The notes beneath the pieces were generated by a model that had not been told where the DNA came from, made no database searches, and worked only from the letters and a program-made list of their open reading frames with translations. A stretch of DNA of 38,567 bases from an uncultured Victivallis sp. Lineage in GTDB: Bacteria > Verrucomicrobiota > Lentisphaeria > Victivallales > Victivallaceae. The position numbers were made by a program, and so were the translations under genes. Below are positions 21,840 to 29,967 of this stretch, one piece after another. Location of the stretch: positions 1-38,567 of the forward strand of contig NZ_CALXSK010000041.1 in NCBI RefSeq assembly GCF_944391105.1, written 5' to 3'. How positions within the stretch are numbered: the first letter of the stretch is position 1; each line of letters opens with the position of its first letter.

Positions 21840-22966
21840 AACTGGAACGTCTGGCCATCACCTGCGGGGGAACGGGGGGGCATTTCTACCCCGGACTTTC
21901 GGTCGCGCGGAAGCTGCGCGATGAAGGAGGGGAAGCGCTTCTGCTGCTCTCCGGCGTGAATGCGCCGCACCAGAAGGATATCGCGGAATCATTCGGGGTT
22001 TCCGCCGTCGCGCTGCCGCGGATGCCTTCTCCGCGCGGGATCGGTTCCGGGGTCGCGTTCGGGAGCGGAGCGCTCGGGGGAGTGTGCGCTTCATTGCGGG
22101 AGTTGAAACGGTTCCGGCCGCAGGCGTTGCTCGGAATGGGGTCGTTCACCTCTCTGCCGCCGATTCTTGCCGCGCATCTGCTGCGGATTCCGGTGTTTCT
22201 CCACGACGGCAATGCGCGGATCGGCAAGGCGAACCGTTTTTTCAGCTCCCGGGCGAAGCTGCTTGCAACGGCGTTTCCCGCGTGCAATGCGGACAAATGC
22301 CGCTGCGAGGTGCTTGTGACCGGCATGCCGCTGCGGCCGGAACTCGAAGCTGCGGCGGGAATTTCGCGGGAAGCGGCGGAGGCGGAACTGGAACGAATCT
22401 TCGGCGTGAAGCTCGAAGCCGGAATTCCGACGATTCTCGTATTCGGAGGCAGCCAGGGGGCGGCGATTTTCAATGCGGCGGTTCCGGCGGCGTTGAAGCG
22501 ACTGGAGAGCCGGAGGCGCTTTCAGGTGCTCCATCTCGCAGGACCGGGGAAGTTCGAGACGACGAAAAAAGCCTATGGCGACGTGCCGTTCCCTTTGCTT
22601 CTTCTGGAGTCGAGCGGCCGCATGGAATTGTTTCTCGGAGCGGCCGATCTTGTGGTCTGCCGCTCAGGGGGAAGCACGGTTGCGGAACTCGCGCGGTTCG
22701 GGAAGGCCGCGGTGCTGATTCCGTACCCGTATGCGGCGGAACATCATCAGGATGACAATGCGCGCGTACTGGAGGCGGCCGGCGGCGCCGAACTCCTGCC
22801 GAACGCGGAGTGTTCGCCGGAACGGCTTGAACAGCTGTTTGACCGGCTGCTTGCCTCTCCGGAGACGCTTGCGGAACGCGGTGCGCGCGCGGCGGAGTGC
22901 GCCGTTCCCGACGCGGCGGGGCGGCTGCTTGTGGAATTGACGAATCGGCTGCGCAAGCGGCCATGA
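21836..22966 (+). CDS. murG: UDP-GlcNAc:lipid I N-acetylglucosaminyltransferase
   Basis: Adds GlcNAc to lipid I to give lipid II at the inner face of the membrane. It is a 376-residue GT-B fold. The N-terminal loop CGGTGGHFYPGL, LGMGSFTSLPPIL, the second glycine loop VFGGSQGAAIFN, and CRSGGSTVAELARFGKAAVLIPYPYA followed by EHHQDDNA are all as in MurG. The usual HEQN block reads FLHDGNARIGKANR here, so Glu and Gln are replaced by Asp and Gly. The start at 21836 overlaps the ftsW stop (ATGA), and GAGAGGAATC precedes it, so translation is coupled. The product uses the sugar nucleotide made by the UAP1-like enzyme two genes upstream. Confidence 0.93.
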   Translation: MKLERLAITCGGTGGHFYPGLSVARKLRDEGGEALLLLSGVNAPHQKDIAESFGVSAVALPRMPSPRGIGSGVAFGSGALGGVCASLRELKRFRPQALLGMGSFTSLPPILAAHLLRIPVFLHDGNARIGKANRFFSSRAKLLATAFPACNADKCRCEVLVTGMPLRPELEAAAGISREAAEAELERIFGVKLEAGIPTILVFGGSQGAAIFNAAVPAALKRLESRRRFQVLHLAGPGKFETTKKAYGDVPFPLLLLESSGRMELFLGAADLVVCRSGGSTVAELARFGKAAVLIPYPYAAEHHQDDNARVLEAAGGAELLPNAECSPERLEQLFDRLLASPETLAERGARAAECAVPDAAGRLLVELTNRLRKRP

Positions 22967-22998
22967 AGTAATATGGGTTTGGAACTTTCAGGAAGATC

Positions 22999-23361
22999 AT
23001 GAAAAGATTCATCACAATTTGTCTGCTGGTCGCCTTCGTCGTTACTTGTTTCCCGATGCCCGAGGCGGAGGCGCTCGATCCGATTACGTTGGCGATTCTT
23101 GCGCCGATCGCGGTGAAAGCCGCGGAGAAATCCGCCCCGTATATCTACCGCAGCATTTACAATGCGGGGCGGTGCCTCTTCCGGATGGGAACGGATGTGT
23201 GTCGTTTCTTCTATGTTCCGTATGGGCTTGGTTACATGTGTTTCGGCAGTTTTCGACGGGGATTGGTTTATGTCATCAAGGGGGCGATCGCTCCCGGGAT
23301 GCTGATCGTCCATGCCCTGATTCTGCCGCTGACGCTCTTCGGATTGGACATCAACATCTGA
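22999..23361 (+). CDS. Small exported or membrane protein of unknown function
   Basis: A 120-residue protein, not recognised. It starts with a typical signal peptide (MKRFITICLLVAFVV..., likely cut after PEAEA near residue 25), followed by a hydrophobic helix (LDPITLAILAPIAVKA), a Tyr/Cys/Arg-rich middle (YIYRSIYNAGRCLFRMGTDV), and two further hydrophobic segments (VYVIKGAIAPGMLIVHALIL, LPLTLFGLDINI). AGGAAG lies six bases before the ATG. It sits 32 bases after murG and directly before a DciA-like gene. A role at the envelope is likely from its location; nothing more can be said. Confidence 0.6.
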   Translation: MKRFITICLLVAFVVTCFPMPEAEALDPITLAILAPIAVKAAEKSAPYIYRSIYNAGRCLFRMGTDVCRFFYVPYGLGYMCFGSFRRGLVYVIKGAIAPGMLIVHALILPLTLFGLDINI

Positions 23362-23790
23362 GTGAAAGAGATGAATCTCCCCCGTCGAGAACAGTTCCGG
23401 CGCCGCCGGGAGGTGCTGCCGCTGCTGCGCACGTGGTACGGTCGAGAGCGCGGAACGGTCGAGTTCACCGCGCATTCGCAGGATGCGGTCAGCGCCGCGG
23501 AAGTGATGACCGAACTGTTCCGGGAGATCGCCGACCGGGAGGCCAGAAATTTCATCGAGATTTCGACCCGCTGGAAGGAGATCATTCCCGGCAAACTCGC
23601 CGCGTGCGCCCGGCCTGCCCGTCTGCACGACGGAGTGCTGTCGCTGGAGGTTCGGCACAGTGCGCTGATCGGCGAGCTCGCACCGTCGCTGGATCTGTTC
23701 CTGGCGCGGATTGCCGCTGCGGTCGGCGAGGGGATCTGCACGGAGATCCGTCTGGTTCCGTCCGGGAGCCTTTCCAGAAGAAAGAGATAG
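23362..23790 (+). CDS. DUF721/DciA-like protein
   Basis: A 142-residue protein with a DUF721 core in its second half: a Trp-containing helix (FIEISTRWKEIIPGKLAACA) followed by RPARLHDGVLSLEVRHSALIGELAPSL and a final strand. Some DUF721 proteins (DciA) load the replicative helicase DnaB in bacteria without DnaC or DnaI, so a replication role is possible. Family membership is judged from the W-x3-I-x-G-x-LA and L-x-DG-x-L-x-V pattern. The start is uncertain: GTG at 23362 follows the previous stop directly, and ATG at 23371 is three codons further in. No strong ribosome site precedes either. The N-terminal ~50 residues are Arg-rich and could bind DNA. Confidence 0.7.
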   Translation: MKEMNLPRREQFRRRREVLPLLRTWYGRERGTVEFTAHSQDAVSAAEVMTELFREIADREARNFIEISTRWKEIIPGKLAACARPARLHDGVLSLEVRHSALIGELAPSLDLFLARIAAAVGEGICTEIRLVPSGSLSRRKR

Positions 23791-23794
23791 AAAA

Positions 23795-24355
23795 ATGAGG
23801 AAAAAAGCGTTTTTTTTGGATCGTGACGGGGTGATCAACGAGGAGGTCGATTACCTTTCCGATCCTGACAAGGCGGTGATTCTGCCGGGGGTGGCTTCCG
23901 CATTGCGGCGGCTGCGCGAGGCTGGATTTCTCGCGATCGTGGTGACGAACCAGTCCGGCGTGGCGCGCGGTATGTACACGGAGTCGGACGTGCGTGCGGT
24001 GCATGACCGGATTCAGGAACTTCTGGCGCGCGAGGGCGCGGGAGTCGACCGGTTTTATTACTGCCCGCACCATCCGAAATACGGTTCGCCGTGCCGCTGC
24101 CGCAAGCCTGAACCGGGGATGATTCTGGAGGCGTGTCGGGAGTTCGACATCGACCCGGCACATTCCGCGATGGTCGGCGACCGGTTGAGCGATCTTGCCG
24201 CGGGGCGCGCGGCGGGCTGCCGGGCCTGCTATCTGGTTAAAACCGGGTATGGAATGGAAGTTCTTCGGAATGAAGATGTTTCCGGAGTCGAGGTCGCGGA
24301 GGATCTCCCCGATGCGGTCGAGCGGTTTCTCGCTCTGGAACGGGAGGCGCGTTGA
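23795..24355 (+). CDS. gmhB: D-glycero-D-manno-heptose 1,7-bisphosphate 7-phosphatase
   Basis: HAD-superfamily phosphatase that removes the C7 phosphate of heptose bisphosphate on the way to ADP-heptose for LPS core. 186 residues, the usual length. The nucleophile motif is FFLDRDGVINEE (Asp9 and Asp11), with VVTNQSGVARGMYTE as motif II. The zinc loop YYCPHHPKYGSPCRCRKPEPG has the Cys-x-His-x8-Cys-x-Cys set characteristic of GmhB, and MVGDRLSDLAAGRAAGC is the final acidic motif. The start at 23795 was chosen because the HAD motif follows at once; the ribosome site is modest. The first codons include an A6 run and a T8 run. One base separates it from the next gene. Histidinol-phosphatase is the main alternative. 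Confidence 0.88.
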   Translation: MRKKAFFLDRDGVINEEVDYLSDPDKAVILPGVASALRRLREAGFLAIVVTNQSGVARGMYTESDVRAVHDRIQELLAREGAGVDRFYYCPHHPKYGSPCRCRKPEPGMILEACREFDIDPAHSAMVGDRLSDLAAGRAAGCRACYLVKTGYGMEVLRNEDVSGVEVAEDLPDAVERFLALEREAR

Positions 24356-24356
24356 G

Positions 24357-25268
24357 ATGCAGCATTTGCGCACGACCGCGATGATCGCGGCGTTTGTTCT
24401 CGGGTACGCATGTCCGTGGGCTTCGGCGTTCAACTGGCTGATCCGCTGGTTGATTGTGGTGATGATGTTTCTGGTGTTCCTGCAGGTGAAGGTCTCCTTG
24501 CGCGAGGTGCGGATGGCGCATCTGAAGATTCTGGGTGCGAATGTTGCGGTCGGAATGGGAAGCTGGGTGCTGCTGCGTTCGCTCTGCGGCGACGAGCTGG
24601 CGCAGGCGGCGTTCTTCACGGGGATCACACCGACGGCAACGGCGGCGGCGGTGATCGTGAATCTGCTCGGCGGCCGGGTGGATTTTGCGGTCAGCGCGTT
24701 TCTGGCGACGAATTTCGGAATGGCGATTCTGCTGCCGTTTCTGATTCCGGTGGCGATCGGCAACCCCGCGCCCGGGGTGTTCATGAGCGTTGTGAACAGT
24801 CTGCTCGTGGTGATCGGGATTCCGCTCGTGGCTGCGATTCCGGTGAGACTGTTCTACAAGCATGCGTCGGAGTTGCCGAAAAAGTATAAAAACGTCTCGT
24901 TTTTCCTCTGGGTTGCGGCGATCTTCCTGATCATCGCGAACGCATCGGCCTATCTGCATTCGCAGGCGCATCTTTCGAAGACGATTCTGCTGGAGATCGC
25001 GGCGATTTCGTTTGCGATCTGCGTGTTCAACTTCTGGTTCGGGCAGTTCCTCGGCGGAAAGAAGTTCCGGCGCGAAGCCAGCCAGGTGCTCGGTCAGAAG
25101 AATACGACGCTGACCATCTACCTTGCGATGACCTACGCCAATCCGCTGGTGGCGCTGGGGCCGACCTTCTATGTGCTCTGGCACAACGGCTGGAACACTT
25201 TGCAGCTTCATATGTATGACCGCCGCCGCCACCAGCGGGAATTGAAGCGGAAAAGGAACACCCCGTAA
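24357..25268 (+). CDS. Bile acid:sodium symporter (BASS) family transporter
   Basis: A 303-residue polytopic membrane protein with nine or ten hydrophobic helices (from about residues 5 to 265). It ends in a basic cytoplasmic tail (MYDRRRHQRELKRKRNTP). The order of segments, with FFTGITPTATAAAVIVNLLG and RVDFAVSAFLATNFGMAILLP forming the crossover-helix region, is like BASS-type sodium-coupled transporters of organic anions. Family assignment is moderate. It begins one base after the gmhB stop, so it is co-transcribed, and its substrate may be an envelope or sulfur- or keto-acid metabolite; this cannot be told from sequence. Confidence 0.65.
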   Translation: MQHLRTTAMIAAFVLGYACPWASAFNWLIRWLIVVMMFLVFLQVKVSLREVRMAHLKILGANVAVGMGSWVLLRSLCGDELAQAAFFTGITPTATAAAVIVNLLGGRVDFAVSAFLATNFGMAILLPFLIPVAIGNPAPGVFMSVVNSLLVVIGIPLVAAIPVRLFYKHASELPKKYKNVSFFLWVAAIFLIIANASAYLHSQAHLSKTILLEIAAISFAICVFNFWFGQFLGGKKFRREASQVLGQKNTTLTIYLAMTYANPLVALGPTFYVLWHNGWNTLQLHMYDRRRHQRELKRKRNTP

Positions 25269-25293
25269 TCCCGCGGAGCAGGAAGGAGCGGAT

Positions 25294-27219
25294 ATGGAAC
25301 ATGTGCATGCGCTTTTGCTGACCTTTCTGGAGATGACCTTCATTTTCGTCGGGTTGGGGCTGTTGTACAGTCAGCGCAGGGCGATCGGCAGCGCGCCGTT
25401 TTACATGTCGCTGGGGCTGCTGTTCCTTTTTTCGCACTTTGTGAGTGCGGCGAACATCAGTGCGGTCCTGTTCGGAGCGTACAATTATGAAGTCGGCCGT
25501 GCCGTGGTGTTTCTGCCGATTCTCACGGCGTATCTCATGGTCTATATCACGGAGGGGACTCTTGCCGCCCAGCGGATCATCATCGGGGCGGCGGTTCTGT
25601 TCGGGCTCTATTTGTATCTCGGGGAATTGACCCGGCTGCAATGCAACTGGTACGGATTTTCGCTCACGAGCGGGCCGGAGGCGATCACGCTGGACAGTCT
25701 CTTCGCAGGCAGTCGCGATTCGATGAATATGGCGGCGCTCACGTATCTGGTCGATCTGCTGATTCTGCCGATCGCTTATACCCGGCTGAAAAATTTCGGA
25801 CTGCGGCGGGTCTATGCGATTCAGAGCGCGTTGTTGACGGCGTTGCTGTTCGGCACGCTGCTTTCGTGGGTGTGCGCCCGGGTTTACGAGTTCCCGTTTC
25901 CGTTCTTCAGCGGGGATTTCCTGGCGCGGTTGATCGGCGGGTGCTGGCTCGGAGTGTTGCTGGCGGTATATTTGAGCAAGATCGAAGTGGATATCCGGTC
26001 GGGCAGCAAGAGTCCGCTGGACATTCTTTTTGCATTCGTCGGCAGTTACGGCCGTTCGAAGGAACTCGAAGAGAATCTGCGGGAGTGGACCGACCGTTAC
26101 CGGCTCGTGCTCGAGAACGCGGGCGAGATGATCGTGATGCTGAACCGCAACGGTCAGATCGTCGACGCGAACTTCGCCGCGGCGCGGCTGCTCGGCTGTG
26201 AAAAGCCGGATGACCTTGCCAATCAGTCGCTTGCTCCCCGGATGCGGATTCTCGACCGTCCCGATTTGACGCTCGGCGGGAACCTCGCCTTGCCGGTGCG
26301 TTTCCAGTGTCGCCTCGACGAGGGAACCGCACGGGAGAAGCTGCTGAGTTGTTCGCTTTCTCCGATTCAGACGCGCGGGCAGCTGCTGCTCGTGCTGATC
26401 GGTCGCGACATTACCGAAGAGAGCCGTCTTGCCAGCGAGAAGGCGCGTCTGGCCGAGCAGCTCGTTCACTCTCAGCGAATCGAGGCGCTCGGAATGCTCG
26501 CCGGGGGGATTGCGCACGACTTCAACAATTATATTCATGCGATTCTCGGACATGTGGATGTGATCAATTTTCTGCACCAGCCGGACAATCCAGAGGTGGT
26601 TGCTCATCTCGAGAAGATCACCTCCATCGCGGAACAGGCCGGGAATCTGACCAGTCAGCTGCTCGGTTTCGCGCGCAAGGGAAAGTATCAGGTGACCGAT
26701 CTCGATCTGCGGCAGGTACTTGAGAACAGTCTCGGGCTGCTCGGCCCTCGCAAGCAGCGCGATCTGTCGATTTCGATCGAGGTTCCGGACGGGCTCGGGC
26801 CGGTGCGGGCGGACGCGCTGCAGCTGCAGCAGGTCATGCTCAATCTGATGATCAATGCGATCGATGCGATGGAGAACAATCCCGACCGGCAGATTTTGAC
26901 GATCGAAGCCGGGCCCGCCTCGAACGCTCCAATCGCACTGGAACCGCCGCCCGAACGCGGCACGGTCGATCCGGCCGATTATCTGTTCATCCGCGTCACC
27001 GACAACGGCAGCGGCATGACCGAACAGACGCGCAGAAAACTGTTCGAACCATTTTTTACAACCAAGCCGGTCGGGCAGGGAACCGGCATGGGACTGGCGA
27101 TGGCCTACGGCATCATCTCGAACCATCAGGGGTGGATTCAAGTGGAGAGCGAGCCGGGGAAGGGGACGAGTTTCTTCCTTTTCCTGCCGTTCGGCGGACG
27201 AGGGGAGGCACAGGCGTGA
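25294..27219 (+). CDS. Membrane sensor histidine kinase
   Basis: A 641-residue two-component sensor kinase. Residues ~1-235 contain about seven hydrophobic helices and look like a membrane-embedded sensor (possibly the VUT-related VUPS type, low confidence). A PAS domain follows (~260-385, [20 protein letters not shown]), then the dimerisation helix with the phospho-acceptor in [12 protein letters not shown] (His408). The ATPase domain shows the N box ([12 protein letters not shown]), the G1 box (VTDNGSG), the F box (LFEPFFTT) and the G2 box ([12 protein letters not shown]). No receiver domain and no adjacent response regulator are present, so the partner is elsewhere. AGGAAGGAG precedes the ATG. 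Its stop overlaps the next start (GTGA). Confidence 0.92.
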   Translation: MEHVHALLLTFLEMTFIFVGLGLLYSQRRAIGSAPFYMSLGLLFLFSHFVSAANISAVLFGAYNYEVGRAVVFLPILTAYLMVYITEGTLAAQRIIIGAAVLFGLYLYLGELTRLQCNWYGFSLTSGPEAITLDSLFAGSRDSMNMAALTYLVDLLILPIAYTRLKNFGLRRVYAIQSALLTALLFGTLLSWVCARVYEFPFPFFSGDFLARLIGGCWLGVLLAVYLSKIEVDIRSGSKSPLDILFAFVGSYGRSKELEENLREWTDRYRLVLENAGEMIVMLNRNGQIVDANFAAARLLGCEKPDDLANQSLAPRMRILDRPDLTLGGNLALPVRFQCRLDEGTAREKLLSCSLSPIQTRGQLLLVLIGRDITEESRLASEKARLAEQLVHSQRIEALGMLAGGIAHDFNNYIHAILGHVDVINFLHQPDNPEVVAHLEKITSIAEQAGNLTSQLLGFARKGKYQVTDLDLRQVLENSLGLLGPRKQRDLSISIEVPDGLGPVRADALQLQQVMLNLMINAIDAMENNPDRQILTIEAGPASNAPIALEPPPERGTVDPADYLFIRVTDNGSGMTEQTRRKLFEPFFTTKPVGQGTGMGLAMAYGIISNHQGWIQVESEPGKGTSFFLFLPFGGRGEAQA

Positions 27220-27950
27220 TCCGGGTCGTTGCTTCGCACCACGAAGCGCTCGCGGAGTGGGCGCGTTACCGCCGGACACGTGAGGAGGCTCCGTCGCTGC
27301 TCACCTTCGATCATCATACCGACACCCTGCCCGCGTTCGGGCGGGCCGCCGCGGATGAAGCAACGCGGCTTCGGATGGTCAGGGCCTTCGACTTCCGCTC
27401 GGAGTCTTCGGTCGCGGAGGCGCTGGCGCTTCTGCGTCACGATGAACAGATCGATCTTGCGCTGCGCGGCGGAGTGGTGAGCCGTTCCGTGATCGTGGCC
27501 CATGCGGATCATCCGGGCTGCGCCAATGAGCGGATCCGCGTGGTCTGCGACCGCTCGTGGCCGGATTTGCAAATACTTCTGAACGATCCGGAACAATTCC
27601 GGCCGCTTGCGGAACGGGTGTTTGAGAGCGCATTTCTGCGCGACCGGCTCGCGGAGGCGGAATTCGTTCCGGAGGCGGGATTCATCTTCGATCTCGATCT
27701 CGACTATCTGCTGGTCGGGCGTGCGCTTGTTCCGGAGGACGGTGAACTGCTTCGGAACCTGCTGGGCCGGGCGGGACTTGTGACGGTATCGCTTGAGGCG
27801 GAATGGGTGAAGCTGCTGCGGATCGACCCCGGTGTCAGTGCCGAATCGCTGCTCGCGACGTTCCGGGAACTCTATGAAACAATCCCTCCGGCAGAGGAAA
27901 TGCACAACAAATCGTCAAAAAACTTGAAAGAAACCTTTTTTTGCCGCTGA
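27216..27950 (+). CDS. UPF0489-like protein
   Basis: A 244-residue cytoplasmic protein resembling the UPF0489 family, whose function is not established. Two acidic motifs that could hold metal are visible: LLTFDHHTDT (about residues 28-37) and FIFDLDLDYLL (about 175-185). The first is preceded by VVASHHEAL, as in UPF0489 proteins. The pattern of paired Asp/His motifs suggests an arginase/deacetylase-like metal hydrolase, which is inference. The GTG start at 27216 overlaps the stop of the histidine kinase gene by four bases, so the two proteins are translationally coupled and may act together. The stop forms TGATG with a possible start of the next gene. Confidence 0.65.
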   Translation: MIRVVASHHEALAEWARYRRTREEAPSLLTFDHHTDTLPAFGRAAADEATRLRMVRAFDFRSESSVAEALALLRHDEQIDLALRGGVVSRSVIVAHADHPGCANERIRVVCDRSWPDLQILLNDPEQFRPLAERVFESAFLRDRLAEAEFVPEAGFIFDLDLDYLLVGRALVPEDGELLRNLLGRAGLVTVSLEAEWVKLLRIDPGVSAESLLATFRELYETIPPAEEMHNKSSKNLKETFFCR

Positions 27951-29299
27951 TGCGGGTGTATATTACCGACATTATGGAAAAGAGACAACAGACAAGATAC
28001 GAAGAGCTCGTTCAGCTTCCGCGCCGCTGGTTTCCGCTGCCGAAGCTGGACGGTTATATTCTGCGGGAGTTCCTGATCAAATACAGTGTGCTTCTGCTGG
28101 TGTTCATCATCCTCTTCATTCTCGGGGATGTCTACCGGGACATTTCGGATTTTCTTGAGAACAAGGCGTCGCTGCACGACATCGTGCTTTATCTCGCATA
28201 CAAGCTGCCGGGGAACATCCGGTTCATCCTGCCGATTTCGATGCTGCTGGGCTGCATGTGGACGATGGCGACATTCGGCAAGAATATGGAGATTACGGCG
28301 ATGCGCGCTTCGGGCGTGTCGCTCTTCCGCTGCGGCGGATCGATCTTCCTGGTGGGGCTGATCGTCACGGGGATCAACATCTACTTCAACGAGGCGCTTG
28401 TGCCGTTCACGGAGCGGGCCGCAGAGATGATCAAGTCGAATGTGACGGAGAAGCGGCAGTTCGTGCGCGGACTTCTGACCTATCGCAGCAGCGACCAGCA
28501 GCGCCACTGGCTCTTCAACAATTTCACGACCGGCAACACGCAGCACAATGTGACGGTCAAGACCTACTGGTCGGATCCGATGATCGACTCTCTGGTTCTT
28601 GTTCCGATCGAGGCGGCGCAGCTTCAGATGATCCGCGAGGTGTTTCCGACCAAGGCGGATCGGATTCTCGGGCTGCCGCGGGCCGAGCGGGAGAGCCTTG
28701 TCCGCCGGGAACTGCTCGGGCGCAAGGTGGACTTTTTCGCTGCCGAGGCGAGTTACGATCCGAAACGGAAAGAGTGGAGTTTCCGCAACGGAAACTTCAT
28801 CTCCTATGACCGTAACGATGATTTGCCGGTTTCCGCCTCCGGGACGGGTATTTCGGCGATTCACGAACAGATTCCGTTCACGGAGCTGCGTTTCGGTGAG
28901 GAGAAAATTCATGAGTCTCCGAACGACATTCTCAATGCGATCAAGGAGAAGGATGATCTGCCGACCTGGGTGATCTGGGATCTGGTCCGGCGTACGCCGG
29001 ACATGGCAGATCGGGTCGAATCGATCTACATGACGGTGTTCTACTATCGGCTTGCGTTCCCGTGGGCCTGTTTTCTCGCGGTGTTTCTCGGGATTCCGCT
29101 GGCGACCAAGAACGAGCGAACGGGCAGTCTGCTCGCGATCATCACGGCGGTGATGATCATCGTGGTCTACATTGTTGCCGCGCAGGTATTTCTCGTGCTG
29201 GGGAAGGGGGGGATCCTCAATCCGATGTTCGCCGGGCTGGCGCCGACGGTCGCATTCATCGCCTTCAGCGTATACCGTATCTATCATGACCGGAACTGA
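27950..29299 (+). CDS. LptF/LptG-family permease (YjgP/YjgQ)
   Basis: Inner-membrane subunit of an ABC system that lifts lipopolysaccharide from the membrane to the periplasmic bridge, working with LptB. Of ~449 residues, three helices occupy about 40-140 (YILREFLIKYSVLLLVFIIL, LPISMLLGCMWTMATFGKNM) and three the last ~110 (FPWACFLAVFLGIPLAT). A periplasmic beta domain lies between. EITAMRASGVSLFR, the coupling-helix region, is typical. The family is usually ~360 residues, so the N-terminus and periplasmic part are enlarged. Start choice is open: ATG at 27950 overlaps the previous stop as TGATG, while ATG at 27974 starts MEKRQQ. Neither has a ribosome site, and TATATT (27959-27964) lies between them. 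Whether it is LptF or LptG is not certain. Confidence 0.87.
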   Translation: MRVYITDIMEKRQQTRYEELVQLPRRWFPLPKLDGYILREFLIKYSVLLLVFIILFILGDVYRDISDFLENKASLHDIVLYLAYKLPGNIRFILPISMLLGCMWTMATFGKNMEITAMRASGVSLFRCGGSIFLVGLIVTGINIYFNEALVPFTERAAEMIKSNVTEKRQFVRGLLTYRSSDQQRHWLFNNFTTGNTQHNVTVKTYWSDPMIDSLVLVPIEAAQLQMIREVFPTKADRILGLPRAERESLVRRELLGRKVDFFAAEASYDPKRKEWSFRNGNFISYDRNDDLPVSASGTGISAIHEQIPFTELRFGEEKIHESPNDILNAIKEKDDLPTWVIWDLVRRTPDMADRVESIYMTVFYYRLAFPWACFLAVFLGIPLATKNERTGSLLAIITAVMIIVVYIVAAQVFLVLGKGGILNPMFAGLAPTVAFIAFSVYRIYHDRN

Positions 29300-29332
29300 G
29301 ACTCCGGAGAAACCGGAAAGGAGAGCGGGATC

Positions 29333-29881
29333 ATGACGAAAGAATTCACGACGCAGGAGCGGCGCCGGATTCTCGCATTTGTGCGGGAGGTGATCGGCTC
29401 TGAACTTCGCAATGCGCCGATGCCGGTTGCGCCGGCGATTCCTGAACTTGATGAGCGGAGGGCCTGTTTCGTGACGTTGCACGACTGCTGCGGGAATCTG
29501 CGCGGCTGCATCGGAAATCTCGAAGCGTTTGAGCCGCTGAAGGAGAATCTGGTTCGAAACGCGTTGAATGCGGCGTTTTCCGATCCGCGTTTCCCGCCGC
29601 TTGAGCCGGAGGAGCTCAACGAGACGGTGATTGAAGTTTCGATTTTGACCCCGCCCGAGCCGATCGCGGATCCTCTGAACTTCGAAATCGGTGTCGACGG
29701 GATCATTCTGCGCCAGGGCGGGCATGGCGCGGTTTTTCTGCCGCAGGTCGCTCCGGAGCAGGGGTGGGATCAGAGAACCACGCTCGAATATCTCTCCCGC
29801 AAGGCGGGGCTATCCGCCGACGGGTGGCAGCGGCCGGGTACACGTTTTGAGACTTTTCGCGCCGAGGTGTTCGGCGAATAG
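29333..29881 (+). CDS. amrA: AMMECR1-domain protein (AmmeMemoRadiSam system protein A)
   Basis: A 182-residue protein made up of one AMMECR1 domain. The invariant motif LRGCIGNLEAF (about residues 60-70) is intact, followed by NALNAAFSDPRFPPLEPEEL and IEVSILTPPEPI. The C-terminus carries QGGHGAVFLPQVAPEQGWD and FETFRAEVFGE. In many prokaryotes this protein is encoded with a Memo-like protein and a radical SAM enzyme (the AmmeMemoRadiSam set), whose chemistry is poorly known. Neither partner is adjacent here. GGAGAG lies nine bases before the ATG. It begins 33 bases after the LptF-like gene and probably ends that operon. Confidence 0.9.
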   Translation: MTKEFTTQERRRILAFVREVIGSELRNAPMPVAPAIPELDERRACFVTLHDCCGNLRGCIGNLEAFEPLKENLVRNALNAAFSDPRFPPLEPEELNETVIEVSILTPPEPIADPLNFEIGVDGIILRQGGHGAVFLPQVAPEQGWDQRTTLEYLSRKAGLSADGWQRPGTRFETFRAEVFGE

Positions 29882-29967
29882 CTCCTGAGCGGAAAGGTTG
29901 ACTTTTCCCCATTGTTCAGCACCGGCACAGGTACGCCGGGAGCGGAAACAGGAAAGGTCTTTTTTCG

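Noticed and set aside
25027..29725. Two long minus-strand frames (25027-27279 and 27872-29725)
   Set aside because: They are antisense to the histidine kinase, lptF-like and neighbouring genes and have basic, low-complexity translations.
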